Assembly: GCF_050908995.1 (NCBI RefSeq)
Contig: NC_135130.1
Location: forward strand, 7,185,001 to 7,249,000
Direction of reading: 5' to 3'
DNA length: 64,000 nucleotides
Source: Andrena cerasifolii
Taxonomy: Eukaryota > Arthropoda > Insecta > Hymenoptera > Andrenidae
In this document: positions 1 through 15,000 of the stretch, piece after piece
Layout: each line of letters begins with the position of its first letter
Numbering within the stretch: the stretch's first letter is position 1
The notes under the pieces: model-generated
The model's database searches: none
What the model saw: the letters and a program-made list of their open reading frames with translations, nothing else
What the model was told of the DNA's origin: nothing
Position numbers and translations under genes: made by a program

Positions 1-3000
1 TGGAGCCAAAGTTAATCGCGAAACACTACCTCAGGACTTGGTTCTTTCTCGACCTCATTTCCTCCATACCACTAGACTACATTTTCCTCATATTTAACCA
101 AGTAAGTGCATATTAATAATTCGTGTCCTGGAACACCCACGTATCCCCCGTTTCGCTCCGCTCGACCAGTTGTAAAATCAACACGCGTAATTAATCTGTT
201 TATATTACACGCGAGCGTAGCTTTCCACCACATAAATTATCCCCAGCAGTTACATAAATACAAATATCGATTAGATCCGTGTAAAAAGTATAGTAGATTA
301 ACGTTGAATATTGTATATTAACGCAAACTGCGAATCTGGTCGGTTCGCTGCGAAATTCAAAGTGAAATAATGAGTTTCTAATTAAGCCTGATTAACTGAC
401 TAATTGAACAGTGCATTAGTCACCGTTCACGAGTAAATTAATGAATATATATGTATGCTCCACTGATTTGCATTCTAAATGGACGCAGATAATTTTGTTA
501 AGTCGTCATTAGATATTATTAATAACAATTGGCACCTATTTGTCATTAATAATCGAGAGATTTGAAAACATTTCGCAAATATATTCTGTTTAATAACTCT
601 CATACAATCTTGCGAATTTTATGAAGTCTGAAGGTCCTGAAAGATCTAAAAAAATTTAAGTTTTGAGTCCTCTAGTCCTAATTACACTAATCTTTAAAAT
701 AAGTAGAAGCACATTCTTCGACTTTCAAGTATTTTCAAGACTTTCGAACCAAAAATAATTTCAAAACAGCACCTCGAAGTCCCATCACTATATAGAAACT
801 TCAGTTTTCAATGAACTCCAGCTGACCCTATTTAATTAATCCATATCTACACTGCCGTTCATAAGTAATAAGACATCTGCAGTATTAGCGCAAAATGTGA
901 AATTTGAATACATCTCACTGCTCCTATTTTCCGATTTTAACTTGAAACACAAAATAAAGAAATATTTGTCAGAGTTGTCCAATAAATCAGCACCATTTCC
1001 CAGAATTATTCCTCACAAAGCAGGTCTCCCATTACTTATGAACGGCAATGTAATCAAGCCCTAATCGAACTAAACAGAGTAAACTAATTAAATCCGGTGC
1101 AACCGTTTAACGTTTCAGTTCCAGGACTTCAGTGAGTCGTTCCAGATCCTGCATGCGGGCCGTGCTCTCAGGATCCTCAGGCTCGCGAAGCTGCTGTCTC
1201 TCGTTAGGTTACTACGGTTGTCAAGACTGGTGCGGTATGTCTCGCAATGGGAAGAGGTCTATGTGAGTGTTACCCACAATTTTCATATCCGAAAGAGAAA
1301 GCACCGTTTTCATTATTTTTCTTTTTTTTTTATGAATCTCTTGGTATACACCGTTCTCTATATATAGATATATATATGACTACCCACAGCTCGTGTGATC
1401 CTTGTACAAAAAAAAAAGAACAGATACCGTCAGCCGTCTCGTCGTCTTTCTTTGTTCCGTCGGTTCCCAAAGCAAAAGTGACCGACCCCCCTGTGTTTTC
1501 TTGAGCCTCTATCGGCCGCCGCGCTGTCTGTCCGTACAGCTTTGCGTCGTTGCGAATCATGCTAACCACATTCTTTGCCGCGGTCCAGTGTTCGTCGAAG
1601 CCGGCAGGATATCTGAACCCCTGTGCGTCAATGGCGACCGTAGACAGAGTGCAAGGAGGTAAAAGAACGGTGGCCCAGGAACACGAGTCCCCTCACGGCT
1701 TGTCCTCCTCTCAGAGGACATGTGCCTATGATATGCGTACGGGTGTCAAGCTCCCAAGTGCAAGTTGACAACCAAGGATGGAGCCACGAGCGAACCTAGA
1801 GCACAGTGTTGGTTGCCCCTCTCTTGTTCGCCAGCATCTCGCCCTGGTCATTGCTAGAGAGCTCCTCCCCACGATCGTTCGCTCTCGGTGCCCCCTAGAA
1901 CCAGTGCTCAGGCTGCAGCGTTCTTTCAGCTGACGGAGGACCGGTACAACCACTGGGAGGGTTGTCCCTCGTGGAAGAGAGACTTTGTTAGACCACACGT
2001 CTCACTTTTCGTCTACCACCTACGTGGACTGTGTAACAGCGTCTCCCGCGGCTCTACGTGATCCTGATTTAATCCAGCTTTCTACGAAGAAGGCCTCCAA
2101 CCCTCTTCTCCGTGGCGCGAATCAACACTCGCTCGTACGAAGTGGCGATGGGGTTTATCGTGGCGCGTAGAACTGGTGCGTGGCTCGGTGATGGGAAGGG
2201 TTCTGGGTGCTGTTTAAATTTGGGGGACTGTTGGGGGACTTCTGGTAGAGTCTGCGTGATTTATCTTGGTGGAGGTGATTTATGTTGGATATTTTAACAT
2301 TCTGAGAGTGTTGGAGGTGTAGTGATAAAGTCCTTGGAAGCCCTTGAAACGTTTGCAAGGCAGAATTGGTAAATTTGGTCAGCTAGATCTGCAGCTGGAT
2401 CAGAGCTGTTCAAATCGAGACGGTATTGATTGAGTCCATAATCTCTAGATTAGGACACGGTGACACCTACAAGTGGAGCTAGACAAGTGAAATTCCGGAG
2501 CTTACGGATCAATGAAACCATTCCAGCAAACTGTGAACCACTAATATATATATATTTGGACCCTCCCTATTTCATTGAAGAATCTGCTGAATCCTTCTCT
2601 CTAAGCAGTCTACCTTCCAACACGTCCAATGTCTCTGAATCTCAAGCAGCATTCAAGCTCCTCGAAATATTCGCAGCGATCGCCAACGTTTCAGGCCCAT
2701 CGCCACCCGTTCGATCGCCCTATCGCACCGAGGCAACCATTATCGATCCTCTTTCTGTTTCATTCCATTTTACTTTGACTCCCACATTCGAACACGAAAC
2801 ACAAGCAGCGCGGAACCACATCTGACGCGAGCGTCGATCGTGATCGCCGATTGCGTCCCCGAAAACTCGAGTGTCTCCGATAGATAGGCGTTCTCGCGGT
2901 GGTTCTTGTTAGCCGTCGGTAAGGTAGGACTCCTCGGGTGGACGCCTGAAGGCGCCACCGTACACGCGCATGCGCAGTCGCGTCTGATCTTCGAGCGGTT

Positions 3001-6000
3001 CTTTCGAGCAGGTACTCGAACAACTTCGATAGTACCTATCCAAAACGGATCGAGGTGGCATTCCCGGTCGATTCGATCAGATTCCAATGTACCGTGGTAT
3101 TGTTCAGTGTGTCCCGTTTTCTCTTCAGTATGCATGCAATGACACGTTATTTAGAGTGTGTTTGAACGCGAAGTACGCTGGGAACATTTGGTGAGTCACT
3201 GCGGAAGTAGTTCTAATCACAACGCACAAAACATTTGAGGGTATCGAGTGTAAATCCTGTTGGAATTGTATCAGGGGTTTGCCAACATTGCAGCTAGCTT
3301 TATCAGAGGTCTTCAGGAGACTTCATCTGGTTTCTGATGAAGCTAGCTGCAATAGTGGCGAAACTTTGGAATAAAACTCCTATTAGCCATGGTTTACACT
3401 TAGAAGCCTTAAGCGGTAATAAAATTACGTACAAGTGACCCAGACTCTTTGCAACTATCGAGTAAAAAGACGAATGCTAGGTGGTCTTCGTGCAGAGGTT
3501 CAAGTAAACGAGACACCTATCGCGACTAGGATGCGGAGCTCGTTTCGCAACATGGTAGAAGTAATTGGAAAACTATTTCTCCGTTGATAGTGCGAGTAAA
3601 CCAGGCAGATTCGTGGAAGCTTCCGCACGTGGTGCGTTAAAAGACAGAAAACTAGGATACCTGATGGATGTAGCATTGATGCCAACGAGGGGTAAAGTTT
3701 GTAGCCATCCCATACCCCCAGACGACCTACGTTGATACTTGTGTATGATATAAGAGTCTACTCTTCTCATTCTTTTTCTCTTGTGCTCGATTGTGTCTTG
3801 CCGTGTAGCGTGAGCAGTGGCGCAGCGAACAGACCAACGAATCAATCAGGATTTTCACCCAATCGAGGGAGCAACCCTGTTACGTTAATTGTACTCTTGA
3901 GTGTGTTACCTGCGCTTGCGTTGAAAACGTATTGTTGCCTCCCTCTGCTTTCTTCCCCTATCTTTTTCTGTCCCGTTCGACGAGCCAGACGTACACCCCC
4001 GTGGCGAGCTCGCGTCGCGTTTCGATCGTCCACGGGTCCGACCCCCTTTGCACCGTCGCACTTTCAAAAGACACCTCTCGACCCGAGAACAAACGTCAGG
4101 CCCAGGACATCCGATATTCTCGCTTCGCTCTCGATTTCGTCGAATTCTGTATCGTCGTCCAAGACCGCAGGGGGCCTCGTGTACCCCCAAGTCTGGAGGT
4201 AGAAGTGAAGTTGGATTAAGTCTAGTTAAATTGAATGTAAGTGAGCAAGGGAAGCTTGATTGCTTTTGATAATTCCCAAAAAATTACTCTCGAAATTGAA
4301 GCAGGTAGGCGAGATCCCCAGGCACTGTAAATTACCTTCATCTAGAAATCAGCGCGAGGACGTCGCCTGGAAGCGATCAGAGTGGAGTTTAGGTCCGCGT
4401 GGAAGACTCGAGGGAAGAAACGTCCACTAACTCGACTAATTAACGTCCTTCGTCTTGCCACAGGATGGAAATCGCATCCTTAAAGCGCCTCCGCCTCTGT
4501 TTCACTTAAATCGATTCAGGAACTCGGGTTTAACGAGCGCGGAGAAAATGACGGCGGAGCTGCGACAGCTCTTGCAGGGAACTGCTGACCGTGGACATTA
4601 AAAACTCGGGAAATTCACGCTTCGGCGATGAAATTCTGAAGTAACTGATCGGCGATTGGACACGGAACCGTTTCGATATAACGAACGCCAGAAATCATCA
4701 TTTTGTACCATCTTCTTAGAACCTGGTCACCTGTAGCAATTTCAAACTACATATTTTCAAAGATGATAACAGTTAATTAGTTTGAAATACATGAATGAAA
4801 ATCGCGTTATCATTGTTCAGGGTTTACGAAACGCTACAGGGGACCTTAATCGTTCAATTTCATCTTCATAATTCAATTACCATCTCAGTGAAAGAGTCAC
4901 TATATATAGTTGAAGAATCGTGGTGCCTGCGAACGCTGAACATTTCTAAAAGAACTGCCATAAGACACGTTGAAAATTCCTCGAGACCTTGGAATGTCTC
5001 TCGGTGCGTCTTTCCCCGGATGATTGTCCATTTCTGTAAGTCCACGTGCGCGACTATAGAGAGGGTCGTGGGAAAATGGCGCGCGGGGACGTTCCCACGG
5101 AAACTACTCGCGTTTCTGTCTCGATTGAGGCAGGTTAGGTTAAAAACCGCGGGTTTTGTTATACACAACACACTTTGGGGTATTGATAGAGTTGTCTGGG
5201 CTCAGACACTGTGGAGGTACTATGGAAATTAGCTCTAGATTTACAGCGATGGTCCAGCCGCGATACGTTCAGGGATCGTTCAATGTTGCTGGAAGCTTAG
5301 CCTTAGGCTGGGTTTGTGGTAATGATCGATTCTAAGTTTAAGTGGCTGATGCAATTAGGGTTTGGTAGGGCCAATATTTGGACTTGGTGTGCCCTTGTGG
5401 TGCCGACACGGGTCAATTTTGTGGACTCGGAAGTGGACTTTGCTCTTCGAACGTTGGTTTATGATATGGAGGACTGTCTGATTTATTTGGAGTAGTGATG
5501 TAAACTTTGGATAGCTCTACGTAACTAGTGTCTAATATGGTTTAGACGCGTTATTGTAGATTCTCAATGAAGTTAGATTTTAATATCAATTCAAACGGGC
5601 ACTGAGAACTTTGGGGTACTGGCCTCTGAAGCAACATAATCCCATTTAACTGTAATGTTTAACAGAGTGTACCAAGTGATATGATATTTGGCAGTTGCTT
5701 ATCCAGTCGCCACTCTAGTGTACATCAAGTCCTGAACGTCTTACGACCAGCACACGACTGGGCCATTAGCATAATCCAAGCATCATGATCCCTCAGCTTC
5801 AGACCACTAATTGGTGGATCCTAAAGCTTCAAAACTTCTCATTGCTCAACAGTACCATTGCTAACCACCCTCTAGAACAACTCCTGAACATCCACGAATC
5901 AACTCAAAATTGAACCACGAAAAGACCCAAGTATTACGATCCATCAAACTCCCAAAGTCGTTCACTATAATCAATCATTACCCAAATCTCTTACTATGTG

Positions 6001-9000
6001 AGTCAAGTCCTGAACGACCCCAGAACACATTCAAGGCTGGAACACGAGCTGACTATTCTAGTGTCCACGATACACCAAGACACAAAGAACACAACAAAAA
6101 AATTAAAAACAAAAATGCAGTACCAGGCGCATTGCGAGCACACGTTTCCGAATGGGTTTGCAGATCCCCCTTTATCAACAGCCGGAGAGGCACTACGAGC
6201 GTCCGGCGACACCGCCCCAACCAGACCGAACCAGCAAGGTGTGCCTGCCTAGTAACCCTGAAACCAAGGCCAAATGTCCTTTCTTGATTCAAGCGTTCGT
6301 TACCTTAAAACTTAATGTTTCTACGTACACATATACCTATAACTACTACATATGTATATTATCTACATATACATACATACATACTGTACGCTAGATTATT
6401 CATTATTACTATATTGCTCTTTTGTTACGATTACTGGTTATCGTTGACACTTAATTATTGACCGTTGTTTATGATCGATTGATGAGTATTCGTTGTTCGT
6501 TTTGGTTTGGAAGTTTCCTCTAGAGAACGTGCATAGCCTTGCCGTGTTGCAGTGTTAGTTGTTCTGTCCGTTTGAAGTCTTCGGTATTGTACACGACGCC
6601 CAGGAGACGTTTCGCTCGCCAAAACACCAGTGCCAGAGAACGGTTTCGTCTTGGACCCGTCTCGCTGAATGCGCTGGCCGATCAAGAGCTTCCCCCCCAA
6701 GCAGATCTAGTCGATCGCCTATCCATTAGATGTTCGTTGCACGAGCCGTATACGTGTAGAGGTGTGACATGGCGAATGAACCTAGAGGATAGAAGACATG
6801 TGTATTTCTCGTTCTGTTCGTTTCTGTGTGGCGTGTGAACATCGTTGCATCGTGCAGGTCTCGATTGGCGTTCGCTCTGTTATTCGGCTTTACCAGATCC
6901 CATTTGAACCCCGGACTCGCCAGCGTGGCCGCGTACACTTCACGGGTCGGACAGAGCCCGATCCGCTGTCGAGGATCCCCGACCGGCTGAAGCAAGCTCT
7001 TGATCCGGCCAGTCTCCAGCTCTGGCGTCTGTGCCGCATGGATCACGAACGCCGAACTGAGCGACGTAACGAGTCCTCGAAACGCGGAAGAAGCTAAGCC
7101 TGCAAGCGTCGGCTTCCAGGCGAATCCGTGTTGCACCGGCTGGCCCGATCCCTGCGAAAGCACTTTGGGAACGGTTTGACATGACATGCTGTCGCGTTGC
7201 TGTTTTTTGTCGGGTCTTGTTGATAGCTCGGTTCTTGTTAGGCATTTGAACGGCAAATTGCGTTTGGCCGGCATAGTCGCCGAGTCGTGTCGCATACCGA
7301 GCTCCATCCGGCGCCGAATTCTCGGCCGTCGTTGCGTCTCTGACCCCCCAGCCGCCGTGCGTTCCTCCGCTGGCCCGATACGACACAGGTGCGCATGTAT
7401 ATTGACCGTGTGGATCGATAGTTGGTCGTTTAACGTTTATCCTGTGGCGGGGACCAGACTCTGCATATGACAGAGCGGACGCGTGCATGTAACTGTTATC
7501 CTCTGGCCTCTGATAGCCAGCGAGCGGAGGACACGTTGCACCGTGCTGTCCGAGATGGTGGCGCTCCCTGCTGCGCGGAGACGGGACGACGATCGAGAAA
7601 TGGGAGAGTCACTCCGCTTTGACTAAACGGGGAGGATTCGAGGGTTAATTATGGGGGAAGGATAAACGCTCGTGAATGAACGGTTGGATGACAGGCGTGG
7701 GTGCAGAAGCTAAGGGGTATTCGGCACGACGCGTTTTGAACATGGCTGCTCTACAGACGAGAAAGTTGGTTGGACTGATCGTAGGTCTGCCTGTGAGTGT
7801 TAGGTGTTACATTAACCCTATTTGCCCGACGTTTTTGACGATGTGCCCGTGTTCAGTGTGTGCTCCCCACTGTTTCTTTTCCGTCCAGCCCACAGTTCAC
7901 GCTCCCGAGGAACCCTGCTCTCCCTCCCCGTTGGAGAAGGAAACAGATTTCTGTGCCCAGTTTGCGTCTCCGTCCTCCCTCCAAGTTGCTTGCTGTACAC
8001 GTGGTTGTTTAGATGCCTGCCCCCACCACCCTCGCCCCTCCAGACGTTGAAAGATTTGACAAGTTTGCCCCGCTCCCACAGTTGTGTTCTGTTCGCCGTG
8101 TCTTGCCCGTTTTCCTTTTTCTTTCCCCTGTTTGGTGAAGGTAACGATAGACAGACGATCAGTTTTCTCGTAGATCCGTAGCAGAGCCCCCTCAGTTGAT
8201 TGCGGTCGGTGTCCATAGACCTTGTTAGCCACCTTTCGGCGAAGCAGCATGCGGTTTCGACGATCGATCGACACCACCTCGGGAGTGTTGCCCCTCTCCT
8301 TCTTTTCTTTCCGCGCCCACTGTTCCGCTTCTTGGCCGATCGTCCGTTGCGTTTACTTTCCCGCGGTTGCTACTCCGTTGTATGTGGTTTTCTGCTCGTG
8401 GGAATGCTGTAGCGCGGGCACCGAGTTTCCCTCGGTCGATCGAGTTGCTCGCGTGGGATTGGAAGAATTGTGGACTGACTCTTCTTTGAGGTTATGTCTG
8501 ACCAGTGCTCAGCTCGAGGAACGTTGAGCCGATAAGACAGAGGAGTTTCTCTGAAAAGGCGAAGGCCCAATACACGTTCGGAGGAAGAGGATCCTCCTCG
8601 GCCCTCCTCGGCCGGTGTACACGCGAAATCTCGCGAGATCGACATCAGATGGTGATACGTTACACTCCTGGACGCCCGCTTGAACCGCCGCCTCGTGAAC
8701 CCTGACCGAAATGGATCTTAGAGCGCGATTAATCATAGCTGTCGCGGAGGAATGATAAATTGCACAGGTCCCGCGAAGCACGCGGATTCAAGCGAGCCTC
8801 TTTCGCCCACGTTTCACTCTTGTTCGCGGGACACACCCCCTTCGAGGAAGGAGCGCAACACCCGTTCCTACGGCTGTACGAAAGTCTGGTGACAAACAGG
8901 ATCAGCTCGGGTCTGACTCGAAGACTAATGGGACCAAAACGGGAACAAGAGCAAAACCGTTCGTTCGATAACGTTTCTATACGTCGCCGACGCGGTGCAC

Positions 9001-12000
9001 ACCCCATTCCACCCTCAATCGCTCGTTTCCTCGCAGAATTTTGAATACCATGAATATATGGAGCGTTGGTAACACCGATTTCGATCAGCCACTCGAAATT
9101 TAAGTCGTAGGCTGAATAAACCGAGAAAACGGAAAGGGGAAATCTAATTGTACAGACACTGATCAATCGTTGAACATTCTTTTATTTAACAATGTTATCT
9201 GCATTTCCTTTGCTCGACGATTACTTTCTATCATTTTACATTTCTGTTCGCGAACAGAATATTGGTGACAAAAGTATCGAATCGAAGATCCTTTTGCAGG
9301 AGGAAGTACTCCTGATCCTGATCAAGATCTGAGTGAAATCAATTGGCTGCTCAGCGTCACTGTGGGAGGAGCTATCCCCACTCTAGTGGAGGATGGAGCT
9401 TCCCTCGAGCGTCCAATTGATTTTGGTCAGACTGTAATCCCGTGGAACAGTGCTTCTTTATTTCATCACGTCCCATTTTCATCGTCCGTTTCTTCCCCTT
9501 CGACAGAGACGATATTCCACGCATACAGACACACACTTTTGGTTTCCAAAAAAAAGAGAAATGTGCCCGGCAATTTCTGCCTCGCATTTAACCTAACTTG
9601 ACGACAGATCGTGGAATCGTCGCGTAATCGGCATCCCTTCGCTTCAACACGACACGGCATCGACGATCTAACTTGAACTGTCTCTCCGATCGCTTGTCGA
9701 AGCTACCTGACCCGCTGAATCGATCTCTCGAGCCTTTATATACATATATATATTATACAAGCTTGACAAAAGAGACTGCGGCTTCACGCTTGGCGCGACT
9801 GCTGCAACGAAAGCTTTGATACTAACGAATGGCTTCTTGATTCTTACTTCTTAACTCTCACCAATCATCAATTTATTATTATTCTATTTATTATTATTAC
9901 TGTTATGATTATACTTATGCGCTGTTGACGGTGAATCTTGTTGCAACGTTTTGTCCTCCACACCGTACTTTCAATCCAACACTTATTTGCGCCAACCCGC
10001 CATTCGCGTCTCGCACTCTAGATAACGGGAACCGAGCAACAACGGGCGTGCAATGTGGAAGAACGAACGAGCGAGGGAACACGAGGCACAACCCACGTCC
10101 CCCGTTTCACGATTCATTTCCCATTTATATGTTTACGTTTCTCTCCTTTCTCACGTTTCTTTCTTGCCTCATCGTGACACCCCCGGGGCGGGAGCTACAC
10201 GAGCCAGCGTATCGAGGAGGAAGAAGGATCTGGACGCGCGCGGGCACGTGCCCCTTGCCGCGTCCCTGGAACGCGATCGCTCGATCCAGACGGTAGAACG
10301 ATCGAGGAAGCGTGCACGAGCGACGACTATGGGGGAGAAAAATGTGGGGGTACTGCGTGACGACGGTCGTCGACGGTGGGACGACCACTCTCAGCAGCGG
10401 ACCAAGTCGCGAAGGGATGGTTTATAGGAAGGCGACGGGAGGCCCCTGTGTTGTGTTGGGACCCTTAGCGTTTTTCGTGGGACTTTGAAAAACTGAAAAG
10501 AGAAAGGCTAAAAAAGAAGAAGGAACTTGATCCTCCTGTTCGCCTATACCGATCTCTGCTCCCAACTGTCTTCTCTTCCCCTCTTTATCAGTCTCTATAC
10601 ATATATATACTACTTTATGCGACACGCATCTTCTGTCAACTAATTGATACCAAAGATTCTATTCTCTTTCTCCCATAATTTTTCAACGACCAGTCTCGTC
10701 AAACACCCTCCTCACCCCCTATCCGTTTCTTTTCTTACGTTATTTCGTTTATGAATTCTCTCTCTCGGTTCTTCTTCTTTTTCTCTTCCTTCCACCTAGA
10801 AACTCCCGCCACCCCTATCTGTCTTTCCTGCCCTCTCTATCTCTATCTCTATCTCTATCTCTATCTCTATCTCTATCTCTATCTCTATATCTCTACCTCT
10901 ATCTCTATATCTCTACCTCTATCTCTATCTCTATCTCTATCTCTATCTCTATCTCTATCTCTATCTCTATCTCTATCTCTATCTCTATCTCTATCTCTAT
11001 CTCTATCTCCATCTCTATCTCTCTCTAACTCTCTCTCTCTCTCTCTCCCTCTCCCTCTCTGTCTCTCTATACGAATCTCTTGATAACCTGGCCCTTTTCT
11101 TATTACGTCTTGCTATGTCCCGCTTTCTTTTGTTTCTAGATATTGCAGAACCTACAAAAAAAACGCACTGAGCGGAGGGGGCGCCTAAGTTCTGACAATA
11201 TGAGTAAAAAGAAGTCCGGTTTCAGCAAAAGCGACCTTATTTTTAAGGTAACCCGCCCTGAACGAATGCGCGAGAGCTCGCGTCCAACGAAACGGGGTTC
11301 GCCGTCGAACCCGCCTCGCGGCCACTTCCGGTCCCGTTTTCGTCACACGCCGAACGAAGGACGCCTGTAATATCGCCTGCTCCCCGTAACGCCCCCGCCG
11401 CCGATTCGACGCGCGCAAGCGGGACGGTTCTCTTCTCTTCGTTCTCTGTCTTTTCTTTTTCCATTTGTTTTTCCTCTTCTTCTCTCTTCTCTCTTATCTC
11501 GCCAGCTTGCCCACCAAGAGAATAGAGACGCCCGGATGATCGGACTAGCCAGGAAGGTGAATAGTCGTGAAACGGCGGGGAGACGATTGCCACGAGACGC
11601 GTGCGCCGCGAGAGGGCAGCACCGAGGAGAGAGAAACGAAACAAAAGAGAATAATGTAGCGTCTTGGGCACGGGGTCCCTTTGGTCGATAGTGTCTCAGA
11701 AAACGGGGACCGGTGATCGCGAGGCAGCTGGACGCAGGAGCTGTACGCTGATTGGCTCGTTGGTTTATTACAAACATTCGCTTCTACTTTTCCGCCGCAT
11801 TATACATTACATATTACCCGCAGCAATAGGCTATGCTTCTATACATTTCACCATCGGCACCCGCCTAGCGATGAGAAAGTACCAAAAGTGTGTTTTATAT
11901 AGATATATATATATAATATACATTATACACATGCATACCGTATATGTGTGTGACATTGCGATAGATTACGACCATTAGAGAAAGTTCCCGGACCAGACCC

Positions 12001-15000
12001 GCCCCCGCCCTTTGCCCAGAAAAAAAAAGAGGAAAAGAAAAGAAGAGCGGAAAAAGTGACCTGAAGCCCAACGCTCTTGAGGATGACGGAGCAGTGATTC
12101 TCTATTTAACTCGTTTTTCCACTCACCACCCTCTTTCTCTATCTGTTTATCTGCCCCCATGAGCGACGCACATCCCTTCGGTTCTTTTTTCGTTGTCAGA
12201 CCAAGTCGACGACGTGGAACCGCGGCTATGATGCGCTCCGAGCCGATGGAAACGCGGCAGAAGATCGGTTGCTGACCAATACAGATCACATCTATCTTTT
12301 TACATCGCGGATCCCTACCCCTCTCTTTTTCTCTTTCTCTCTGTATGTCTCTATTTTTCTCTCGTTACTCTATGCCTGATTTGCTGTATCTTTTAATACG
12401 TATGTATTTTCCAAGTTTTCACCCCATTCCCTGTTCCGTCCCCGCGGTTAGTTCTTTCGGAAAATCATGGATCAGACATCCCCTTGCCCACCCCCCCCCC
12501 CCAACCCCGGAACGCGAGCCCCAGCCCCCAGGGACATTCTAGGCGCCCTGACACGTCTCTGGGCCACCTGGGGCATCGGTCGACGCCCAGCGAGCCGGAA
12601 GTACTGAGCGGCCGCAACTCCGTTTAATTAATTCAGCCCGCTACGTCCACGCACTGTCTCTTTGAAATTCGCTTTTTTGATCGCTAGACGGTGTGCACGA
12701 TCCTTTGGAAACGAGCGCACGTTGATTGGGCGTCCCTTCTCTGTCGCTTTGTTGCAAAATCGCACCAGTGTGCCGCTGTTAGCGACGGGTGGCCGACTCT
12801 CTGCTTCGAGGTCCAGCGCGATATCGCCGTCCCGGAGGCATTGGATCGCTTTGGATGTTAGCTTAGCGCGATGGCGTTCGAGGGTCTAAGGGAGGCCTCG
12901 GCAGACTGGACAGTCCCGGCGTGGCTTAGGGGGGCCTGAATGGGTGGACACGGTGGAGCCTCGCGGGCATGGAGCTAAAGGTGGTCAAGGATTTCGCAAG
13001 AAAGTAGAATCTGGGGGCCCCAGATCTAGAAAATATGAGACTCCCAGATCTGGAATTAGGGGACTCCCAGATCTACAAAATTTGGGATCCAAAGATCTCG
13101 AATTTTAAGACTTCCACATCTAGAACATTTTGAACTCCCAGATCTGGAATTAGGGGACCCCCAGATCTACAAAATTTTGGATCTCCAGATCTAGAATTCT
13201 AAGACTCCCAGATCAAGAATTCTGGGACCTCTAGATCAAGAAAATTTGGGACTCCCAGATCTAGAATTCTGGGACCTCCAGATCAAGAAAATTTAGGACT
13301 CCCAGATTCACAACTGAAGAATTCTCCATCTTCCCAGATACCTCTTCCATCTCATCCCTATATCCACCAAAAGACATCCCGCAGCTAAGATATCCCCCGG
13401 AGAAACAGACCTCCCAAAAAGATTCCGCATCAGACTACATATCAAAATCGCTTTCCATCCAATCCAAACTCAGCCGGTTTGAACGTCGATAGAGCTTACA
13501 CCCCCCTATTACTAACCACCCCAGCTAACATTCAGAGCGATTCAAGACTCTCGTTTCACGCGTTCCAATTGGCGATTCGAAGCGTGTCGTAGCCCATCGC
13601 TAGCCATCATCATCGTACCCTTCACCCCTGCCCTTGACATACCTCCGAGCACCCTTCGACCACCCCCCCCCCAACCCCAGTACGAGGCGCAATCGCTGTT
13701 CTTTTCCTAGATGAGTAACGAAAACGGAAATGAAACGTACCAGAAAAGGAAACGGAATAACAATTAGGGCGCAGTGTGAGAGTAGAGAGCTCGCTACCCC
13801 TGCCGCTGCTCTGCGAACGACTTTCACTCTCTCTCTCTTTCTCTATCTCTCTCGCCTCCTTTCTTCCACCCACCCTCGACCACTCATCATTCACCCAAAC
13901 CTCCCATCCCCCCCCTAAGCCCCTTGAGCGCCTCTGTTGCTTCTTGGCCAAGAAAATGCACCCCTTTTTGCGATACTGGCTGGCTATCTGTGTGTGTGGC
14001 TGCAAGCAGGCGCAGAGAAACAGAGAATACCGTTAAAAACGATAGCGAGAGGAAGAGGTGGCTTGCTTCGTTGCTTAGAGCCTGGCTTTTTCGCCGCTTG
14101 ATGATTGTTTGACTTGACAGCTGGCGTTCTTTTTACGTTCTCTCTGTCCCTCCCATCACTCTGTCTCTATCTCTCTCTCTATGTCTCTCTCTCCCCCTCT
14201 GTCTCCATAAATCTCCCTTTCTTTCTATATCTGTTTCTTGTTTCTTTTCGTTTCTCACTCTTTGACTATCCCTCTCTCTTTCTCTTTCTCTCTCTGTCCC
14301 TTTTTCAATTCGTTATCGTTCTACGTGTTTGTTTGTTTGCTCGTTTCTCCCCTTCGTTTGGTTCCGTTGTTTTGTTTTTCCTCGTTTCCATTTTGTTGAG
14401 TTCATCCAACCACTCCCACCCCCTTCATTTTCCCGGCGGTAGTCGCTCGAACGTCTCCGAGAACGTTCGCGATCATCCCCCACCCTCTCGCCGATCGAGG
14501 ATCGATTTGCGCTCCCCAGTTACCAACTGTCAACCGCTCCCATTTATTTCCTTCCCAATTGCCTCTTCGTTGCTGTCCTTCTGTTCGTTTGTTTTTTTCT
14601 TTTCGTTGGTCCCACCTCCCCCTCCCCCCCCCCACATTGCATCCTTTTGGTTTCCTGCGTGAGTTTTCCGTTGTTTTAGTAACGCTGTTGGCCACCACCT
14701 GCGCGCGCGTGCGTCACGTCCAGCGTTGCTGGGAGAACCGGTCACCGTAGGGGGCTCGTGTCGTCACGGGTAGCTATAAATGTAGCCGACGTCACGGAGA
14801 TCTGTATATATTTAGACTAATACTAATTCTCCGTCTACTACTCCCCACTACGTCAGCAGCCCCCTACGCGGCCACTCCCCCCCCCCTACTTCTGGCAACG
14901 CTGGTCCACGTATGCACGCGCACACGAAGGGCGCTGCGCGTGGATACATGAGCACGGCGCGCGCTTTTCGTTGTTGTTTTTCTCTCTTCTTTCATTTGTG

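Noticed and set aside
6726..7488. Long overlapping minus-strand frames (193 and 182 codons) in the HCN intron
   Set aside because: They overlap each other in different frames in a GC-rich patch, lack any family resemblance or hydrophobic pattern, and have no splice context.
10751..11083. Leu/Ser/Tyr-rich 110-codon frame
   Set aside because: It is a translation of the CTATCT/CT microsatellite.
14105..14662. 185-codon hydrophobic-looking frame
   Set aside because: Its Leu/Phe/Ser/Val content comes from CT- and TTTC-rich simple sequence, and no known domain is visible.
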